A DNA stretch of 64,000 nucleotides from Streptomyces sp. yr375 (lineage in GTDB: Bacteria > Actinomycetota > Actinomycetes > Streptomycetales > Streptomycetaceae), in the NCBI RefSeq assembly GCF_900110755.1, contig NZ_FOFF01000038.1:24684-88683 (forward strand), read 5' to 3'. Shown here piece by piece: positions 59,528-64,000 of this stretch (the first letter of the stretch is position 1; each line of letters starts with the position of its first letter). A program made the translations under genes and the position numbers. Below the pieces are notes generated by a model. That model was given only the letters and a program-made list of their open reading frames with translations, ran no database searches and was not told the origin of the DNA.

Positions 59528-60286
59528 TTAGCGGCCCGCCTCCTTGGAGACCAGGGCCACTGCCTCCTCCACGTCGTCCGTGACGTGGAAGAGGAGGAGG
59601 TCCTTCTCCGACGCCTTGCCCTGGGCGATCAGGGTGTTCTTCAGCCAGTCGACCAGGCCTCCCCAGTACTCGCTCCCGAAGAGGACGATCGGGAAGCGGG
59701 TGACCTTCTGGGTCTGGACGAGGGTGAGGGCCTCGAAGAGTTCGTCGAGGGTGCCGAGGCCGCCGGGCAGGACCACGAAGCCCTGCGCGTACTTGACGAA
59801 CATCATCTTCCGTACGAAGAAGTAGCGGAAGTTCAGGCCGATGTCGACGTACTCGTTGAGACCCTGCTCGAAGGGGAGCTCGATGCCGAGGCCGACGGAG
59901 ATGCCGCCCGCCTCGCACGCGCCCTTGTTGGCCGCTTCCATCGCGCCCGGGCCGCCGCCCGTGATCACGGCCCAGCCGGCCTCGACGAGGGCGCTGCCCA
60001 GCCGGACGCCCGCCTTGTACTCCGGGGAGTCCACCTTGGTGCGGGCGGAGCCGAACACGCTGATCGCCGGGGGGAGTTCGGCGAGGGTGCCGAAGCCTTC
60101 GATGAACTCCGACTGGATGCGGAGCACCCGCCAGGGGTCGGTGTGGACCCAGTCCGACGGGCCGCCCGCGTCCAGCAGGCGCTGGTCGGTCGTGCTCGCC
60201 GTGACCTGGCTTCGCCTGCGGAGGACCGGTCCCAGGCGCTGTTCCTCCGGCGGCTGCTGCTTGCCCTCGGGGTTGCCGGTAGCCAT
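59528..60286 (-). CDS. LOG-family (TIGR00730) Rossmann-fold protein
   Basis: 252 residues from ATG 60286 with TGGAGGGAG upstream. N-terminal 60 residues are charged; then ISVFGSARTKVDSPEYKAG, VITGGGPGAMEAANKGACEAGG, and the phosphate-binding LPGGLGTLDELFEAL near 172. LOG proteins hydrolyse cytokinin riboside 5'-monophosphates or other nucleotide monophosphates; the bacterial role is often unclear. Similar to Rv1205. The tail of this gene is 62 bp from REP-like copy 2. Confidence 0.88.
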   Translation of the reverse strand: MATGNPEGKQQPPEEQRLGPVLRRRSQVTASTTDQRLLDAGGPSDWVHTDPWRVLRIQSEFIEGFGTLAELPPAISVFGSARTKVDSPEYKAGVRLGSALVEAGWAVITGGGPGAMEAANKGACEAGGISVGLGIELPFEQGLNEYVDIGLNFRYFFVRKMMFVKYAQGFVVLPGGLGTLDELFEALTLVQTQKVTRFPIVLFGSEYWGGLVDWLKNTLIAQGKASEKDLLLFHVTDDVEEAVALVSKEAGR

Positions 60287-60406
60287 GTGAGCTCCCTCCA
60301 TTTGCGGTTGTTCCGTCTCAGCGTAGATCCACACGGGTTACGGGCGGGGGACGTCGGCGTGTCCGCCATGAACCGCCGTCGGCGGCGGCAGGACGCTTTC
60401 CGGCCG

Positions 60407-61486
60407 TCAGGCCGTCAGCCACGCCCGCAGGCGTTCCTCGCCGGCCAGGATCTTGGCCGTCTCCACGCGTTCGTCCCGCTTGTGCGCCAAGTGCGGGTTG
60501 CCGGGGCCGTAGTTGACGGCGGGGACGCCGAGGGAGGAGAAGCGGCTGACGTCCGTCCAGCCGTACTTGGGCATCGGGGTGCCGCCGACCGCGTCGATGA
60601 AGGCCGCGGCGGCCGGGTGGGAGAGTCCGGGCAGGGCGGCGGGGCTGTGGTCGTCGACCACGAACTCCGCGACCCCGCAGTCGGCGAAGACCTCGCGGAC
60701 GTGCGCGACGGCCTCGGCCTCGCTGCGGTCCGGCGCGTAGCGGAAGTTGACGGTGACGACGCACTCGTCGGGGATGACGTTGCCGGCCACTCCGCCGGTG
60801 ATGCCGACCGCGTTGAGGCCCTCGCGGTACTCCAGGCCGTCGATGACCGGGTAGCGCGGCTCGTACGCGGCGAGCGCGGCGAGGATCGGGGCGGCGGCGT
60901 GGATCGCGTTGGAGCCGAGCCAACTGCGCGCCGAGTGGGCCCGCTCGCCCTTGGTCTTCAGCAGCACCCGCAGGGTGCCCTGGCAGCCGCCCTCCACCTG
61001 GCCGTCGGAGGGTTCGAGGAGCACCGCGAAGTCGCCGGCCAGCCAGTCCGGGTGGGCCTCGGCGACGTGCTTGAGGCCGTTGAGGTCGGCGGCGACCTCC
61101 TCGTTGTCGTAGAAGACGAACGTCAGGTCGCGGTTGGGGGCCGGGACGGTGGCGGCGATGCGCAACTGCACCGCGACGCCCGCCTTCATGTCGCAGGTGC
61201 CGCAGCCCCACAGGACCCCGTCCTCGTCCAGCTTCGAGGGGACGTTGTCGGCGATCGGGACCGTGTCGATGTGCCCGGCGAGGACCACGCGCTCGGCGTG
61301 GCCCAGGTTCGTGCGGGCGATCACGTTGTTGCCGTGGCGGTCCACCGTCAGGTGGGGCAGCGCGCGCAGGGCGGTCTCGATGGCGTCCGCGAGGGGCTTC
61401 TCGGTGCCGCTCTCGGAGGGGAAGTCGACGAGCTTCGCGGTGAGGATCGCGGCGTCCTGCGTGAGGTCAAGGGGGGTGTCGGCCAT
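60407..61486 (-). CDS. dapE: Succinyl-diaminopimelate desuccinylase
   Basis: 359 residues from ATG 61486, with TAGGGT 7 nt upstream, so probably leaderless. M20 family: LAGHIDTVPIADNVPS, CDMKAGVAVQLRIAA, FVFYDNEEVA and GGCQGTLRV in the dimerisation domain. It ends before LRAWLTA. The enzyme removes succinate from N-succinyl-LL-DAP in the lysine/peptidoglycan pathway. Its divergent neighbour starts 106 bp away. DapC-like gene lies 2.3 kb downstream on the same strand orientation. Confidence 0.93.
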   Translation of the reverse strand: MADTPLDLTQDAAILTAKLVDFPSESGTEKPLADAIETALRALPHLTVDRHGNNVIARTNLGHAERVVLAGHIDTVPIADNVPSKLDEDGVLWGCGTCDMKAGVAVQLRIAATVPAPNRDLTFVFYDNEEVAADLNGLKHVAEAHPDWLAGDFAVLLEPSDGQVEGGCQGTLRVLLKTKGERAHSARSWLGSNAIHAAAPILAALAAYEPRYPVIDGLEYREGLNAVGITGGVAGNVIPDECVVTVNFRYAPDRSEAEAVAHVREVFADCGVAEFVVDDHSPAALPGLSHPAAAAFIDAVGGTPMPKYGWTDVSRFSSLGVPAVNYGPGNPHLAHKRDERVETAKILAGEERLRAWLTA

Positions 61487-61493
61487 GCCGTCG

Positions 61494-61499
61494 ACCCTA
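61494..61499 (-). promoter_or_regulatory. Leaderless-type -10 box TAGGGT of dapE
   Basis: TAGGGT on the minus strand ends 7 nt before the dapE ATG, with no ribosome binding site. Confidence 0.5.
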
Positions 61500-61580
61500 A
61501 CGCGCCAGTCGTCCGCGCCGCTCTTACCCGTCTCTTCACACACACCTCACGTACCCCTCCTACTACTCGGTAATCTCCAG

Positions 61581-61586
61581 TACGTT
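61581..61586 (+). promoter_or_regulatory. Leaderless-type -10 box TACGTT
   Basis: TACGTT ends 6 nt before the GTG at 61593; no ribosome binding site. Confidence 0.5.
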
Positions 61587-61592
61587 GTACGC

Positions 61593-62609
61593 GTGCCAGA
61601 GCCGTCACCTTCTCCTTCTCCCAAGCGCCGCGGCCGCCTGCTCCGTTTCGGGGCGGCCTGCGTGGTGCTGTCCGCCGTCGCGGGTTATGTCGTGGTGCAG
61701 TACGTCACCGGCGGCACGGGGGATCCGGGCTGCAGAGTCGTTTCGCGGGGCGCGGGCGGCGCAGGCGGGGCGGGCGGGGCGACGTACGAGTTCACGCCGG
61801 AGCAGGCGGTGAACGCGGCCACGATCGCCGCCGTCGGCACCGACCGGGCGATGCCCGAGCGCGCCGTGGCCATCGCGCTGGCGACCGCCCTCCAGGAGTC
61901 GGGGCTGCGCAACCTCACCCACGGCGACCGGGACTCGCTCGGCCTGTTCCAGCAGCGGCCCTCGCAGGGCTGGGGCACCGAGGCGCAGGTCACGGACCCG
62001 GCGTACGCGGCGAGCATCTTCTACAAGCATCTCGCCAAGGTGCGCGACTACACCGAACTCCCGCTGACCGTCGCCGCGCAGCGCGTGCAGCGCAGCGGCT
62101 ACCCGGAGGCGTACGCCAAGCACGAGCCGGACGCCGTGGTGCTGGCCGCCGCGCTGACCGGGACGTCGGCGGCCACGCTGACCTGCGACGGCCGCGCACG
62201 CGCCGTGACGGCCACCGGCCCGGACGCGGTACGGGCGGCACTGGCCCGGGACTTCGGGCGCGACGCGCTCCGGGAGGCGGATGCGGATACGGAGGCCGGC
62301 GCCGAGAAGACGTCGGCGACCGACACTCCCGTCACCGAGACGGACGGGCGGACCGTGACGCTGCCGGTGTCGAAGGACACCATCGCCGGTGGGCGCAGTG
62401 TCAGCGAGTGCGGGTGGCAACTGGCGCACTGGGCGGTGGCCAACGCGTCGGCGCTGCGCATCGAGCGGGTCTCGTACGCGGGCCGGGAGTGGGTCGCCGG
62501 GAACACCGACAGCCAGTGGCGGTCGACCGGTTCGACCAGCACGGAGGCGGCCGGGACGGCGGGGGCGGGCGGCGCCGCCGACAGCGTGCGGATCGTGACC
62601 GCGCCGTAG
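61593..62609 (+). CDS. Secreted protein with transglycosylase-like segment
   Basis: 338 residues from GTG 61593, probably leaderless. N-terminal basic stretch and hydrophobic anchor (LLRFGAACVVLSAVAGYVVV). The conserved core ALATALQESGLRNLTHGDRD then LGLFQQRPSQGWG resembles the Glu/Ser and QQRP of lytic transglycosylase SLT-type folds. The C-terminal half has a different domain (GWQLAHWAVANASALRIERVSY). Actinobacterial homologues are often mislabelled heavy-metal transporter. A peptidoglycan-related extracytoplasmic role is inferred. Divergent from dapE. Confidence 0.75.
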   Translation: MPEPSPSPSPKRRGRLLRFGAACVVLSAVAGYVVVQYVTGGTGDPGCRVVSRGAGGAGGAGGATYEFTPEQAVNAATIAAVGTDRAMPERAVAIALATALQESGLRNLTHGDRDSLGLFQQRPSQGWGTEAQVTDPAYAASIFYKHLAKVRDYTELPLTVAAQRVQRSGYPEAYAKHEPDAVVLAAALTGTSAATLTCDGRARAVTATGPDAVRAALARDFGRDALREADADTEAGAEKTSATDTPVTETDGRTVTLPVSKDTIAGGRSVSECGWQLAHWAVANASALRIERVSYAGREWVAGNTDSQWRSTGSTSTEAAGTAGAGGAADSVRIVTAP

Positions 62610-62802
62610 TGCGTCCGCACGGATCGCCGGGTCGGCACCGTGCAGGAGTACGGGGAGTCACTCGGGCGGGTCATGTGCGGGGCGTTCGGGCGGCCGGGTG
62701 CTCAGGTTTTCGCGCCTTCACCCTCGTGTCCGGCGAATCCCTTGGGGGAAAAGGGCTCCGGGGGTTTGCCGGACTTTCACATCGGGCGGTTTTTGCCCGT
62801 TT

Positions 62803-62811
62803 TTATCCACA
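62803..62811 (+). promoter_or_regulatory. Second perfect TTATCCACA (DnaA-box-like)
   Basis: TTATCCACA lies 107 bp before the small secreted protein start, in a rather A/T-rich promoter region (62780-62850) with GATAATGCGACGCATTGCG downstream. Same 9-mer as at 12993, and again upstream of an exported-protein gene. Confidence 0.4.
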
Positions 62812-62918
62812 GCCGATAATGCGACGCATTGCGAACTCTTTACGTTGGGCGTCCGCAACCTTCATGGCCTTCGAGCGGTAGTCACGGCGTCTTTGTTCTC
62901 TCCCGTCGAAGGAGCATC

Positions 62919-63368
62919 ATGTCCCTCCCCCTGACCCGCCGGATCGCCCGTGCCGCGCTGCTCGTCGCTGCAGGAGCGGCCGCCGGGGTCGGTGCGGCCG
63001 GCTCCGCCAGCGCTGCCCCCAGCCTTCCCGCCACTCCGAACCTCGGCGGTCTGACCGCGCTGGACACGGCGAGCGTCGGCACCACGGTCGACGGCGCGAC
63101 GCAGCACGTCACCGGGCTCGCGGGTGAGACCGGCGGCAAGACGGTCGAGCAGGCGGTGCCGACCGCGGGCAAGGCCGGCGGCAAGGCCGTGAAGACGGCG
63201 ACGCCGGTGGCGCAGAAGGCGGCCGGCGATGTGGCGGGCTCCGCCGGGGGCCTCCTCGGGAACACCGCGTCGACCGCCACGAAGGGTGGGCTGCCGACGG
63301 ACTCGCTCACCAAGGGTGGCCTGCCCGGCGCGGACACCCTCCCGGTGAAGAGCCTCCCCCTCGGCTGA
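62919..63368 (+). CDS. Small secreted Ala/Gly/Thr-rich protein, 149 residues
   Basis: ATG 62919 with GAAGGAG upstream. Signal peptide about residues 1-33 (LLVAAGAAAGVGAAGSASA, cleavage after ASA). The mature part is low-complexity Gly/Thr/Lys/Ala, with repeated motifs (TAGKAGGKAVKTATP, TKGGLPTDSLTKGGLPGADTL). Streptomyces homologues are sometimes mis-annotated as ATP-binding proteins. Function unknown, perhaps cell-wall related. A strong terminator follows. Confidence 0.8.
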   Translation: MSLPLTRRIARAALLVAAGAAAGVGAAGSASAAPSLPATPNLGGLTALDTASVGTTVDGATQHVTGLAGETGGKTVEQAVPTAGKAGGKAVKTATPVAQKAAGDVAGSAGGLLGNTASTATKGGLPTDSLTKGGLPGADTLPVKSLPLG

Positions 63369-63394
63369 CCCGCCCGGCACAAGCCGGTGAGGCG

Positions 63395-63434
63395 AGACGG
63401 GGTCCAGGGCATTCCCCTGGACCCCGTCTCCTTT
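63395..63434 (+). terminator. Strong rho-independent-type terminator
   Basis: Perfect 15-bp stem AGACGGGGTCCAGGG (63395-63409), CATTC loop, complement at 63415-63429, then CCTTTT. It is 26 bp after the secreted-protein stop. Confidence 0.9.
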
Positions 63435-63537
63435 TGCGTGCCGCTGTCAGACCAGGTCGCCAGGGTCCAAGGCCGATCCCACCGCGCCCGGCGCTGCCGG
63501 CTGTGCCCACCCGTTCCGCCCTGCGGAACGACTGCCC

Positions 63538-63830
63538 ACAGCGGTGGCGGGAGCGGCAGCGGCAGCGGTGGCGGCAGCGGTGGCGGTGGCGGCAGCGCCA
63601 GCGCCAGCGGCAGCGGCAGCGGCAGCGGTGGCGGGAGCGGCAGCGGTGGCGGCAGCGCCAGCGCCAGCGCCAGCGGGAGCGGCAGCGCCAGCGGCAGCGC
63701 CAGCGGCAGCGGCAGCGGCAGCGCCAGCGGCAGCGGCAGCGGCAGCGCCAGCGGCAGCGGCAGCGGCAGCGCCAGCGGCAGCGGCAGCGGCAGCGGCAGC
63801 GGCAGCGGCAGCGCCAGCCGCTACGACAGG
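63538..63830. repeat. Hexanucleotide GGCAGC/GGCAGC-GCCAGC array, about 290 bp
   Basis: About 48 six-base units of the type (A/G)GCGGC and AGCGCC with an imperfect 24-bp higher-order period. It starts in the non-coding space after the terminator at 63434 and runs up to within 1 bp of the stop codon of the aminotransferase gene. Open in several frames (Ser-Gly runs) but with no gene-like start. A variable-number repeat, not a gene. Confidence 0.85.
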
Positions 63831-64000
63831 CGTTCTGCCGCTGCTCTTACCCGTTCGTCCGTCGCCGTCAGGGCCACGCGTACGAAGGTTTCGCCTGCCG
63901 TGCCGTAGAAGTCGCCGGGGGCTACCAGGATGCCTTGGTTGGCGAGGTGGGCGACCGTGGTCCAGCAGGGCTCGTCTCGGGTGGCCCAGAGGTAGAGGCT
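63831..64000 (-). CDS. C-terminal end of an aminotransferase, probably DapC (window edge)
   Basis: The last 56 codons and a TAG stop at 63831-63833. Reads SLYLWATRDEPCWTTVAHLA, then ILVAPGDFYGTAGETFVRVA and LTATDERVRAAAERLS. This is typical of the C-terminus of succinyldiaminopimelate transaminase or related class I/II PLP enzymes; the catalytic Lys lies outside the window. Its proximity to dapE fits a role in lysine and DAP synthesis. A GGCAGC array starts immediately after the stop. Confidence 0.75.

Noticed and set aside
63387..63908. 173-codon plus-strand ORF rich in Ser-Gly
   Set aside because: It begins inside a terminator, runs through the hexanucleotide array and ends antisense to the aminotransferase.
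1..64000. tRNA, rRNA, phage integrase, transposase or plasmid origin
   Set aside because: None could be seen on either strand; no inverted-repeat-flanked transposase ORF and no tRNA cloverleaf was recognised by eye.

Overview
The window is about 72% GC by eye, with strong third-position G/C bias, many GTG starts and dense gene packing. Gene content (SlpD/E-type tripeptidyl aminopeptidases, AdnAB, DUF3117, DUF3107, DUF3152, DUF6758, a FolP2-type protein) points to the chromosome core of a Streptomyces. No rRNA, tRNA, CRISPR array, insertion sequence or prophage was seen. About 57 genes are supported. The first (M20 peptidase) and last (aminotransferase, probably DapC) are cut by the window edges.

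Layout. 1-8.3 kb (minus): M20 dipeptidase, AdnB and AdnA (helicase-nuclease for double-strand breaks), and an alkyltransferase-like DNA repair protein. 8.4-14.7 kb (plus): a flippase-like membrane protein with an internal kinase-like region, then two tandem secreted peptidase lipoproteins. 14.8-27.7 kb (minus): moeZ; a tightly overlapping set of six ORFs (family 4-type glycosyltransferase with DUF3492-like N-terminus, membrane protein, two low-complexity ORFs, SDR epimerase, spherulin-4 type hydrolase) that looks like an uncharacterised exopolysaccharide locus; then a peptide ABC transporter preceded by a 31-residue leader ORF and a terminator. 28-36.5 kb: DUF3152 protease-like protein, hydrolase, small acidic protein, TetR regulator, DUF3107, a small membrane protein, a ferritin-like protein, and a DEAD-box helicase with a very long basic repetitive tail. 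36.6-43.2 kb: hydrolase, NYN protein, MarC, PHP phosphoesterase, DUF6758, MFS transporter, SUFU protein. 43.6-49.5 kb: CorA, a lipoprotein, a soluble MgtE-N/CBS protein, DUF1003 protein, Mrp ATPase. 49.6-55.8 kb: TatB, HtrA-like protease, zinc anti-sigma factor, ECF sigma factor and, divergently, an O-methyltransferase. 56-64 kb: DUF3117, enoyl-CoA hydratase, tagA, DivIVA-like protein, FolP2, LOG-family protein, dapE, a lysozyme-like-fold secreted protein, a small secreted protein and the dapC end.

From memory, two blocks keep the order seen in Mycobacterium tuberculosis: AdnAB - ATL - MoeB - DUF3152 - TetR - DUF3107 - ferritin-like - RhlE (Rv3201c-Rv3211), and dapE - LOG - folP2 - DivIVA-like - tagA - DUF3117 - methyltransferase - sigE - rseA - htrA - tatB - mrp - corA (Rv1202-Rv1239c). 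Relative to that order, the exopolysaccharide-like locus and the peptide transporter (16.0-28.0 kb) sit as an insertion between moeZ and the DUF3152 gene.

Working together: AdnAB and the alkyltransferase-like protein serve DNA repair. The sigma/anti-sigma/HtrA/TatB group is an envelope-stress module. CorA, the MgtE-N/CBS protein and the DUF1003 protein suggest magnesium homeostasis. DapE and DapC belong to diaminopimelate synthesis. A recurring oddity is short tandem repeats, inside genes (AdnA, AdnB, the exopolysaccharide locus, DEAD helicase tail, MgtE-like linker) and between them. Several genes carry a TANNNT -10 box only 6-7 nt before the start codon, as expected for leaderless mRNAs.
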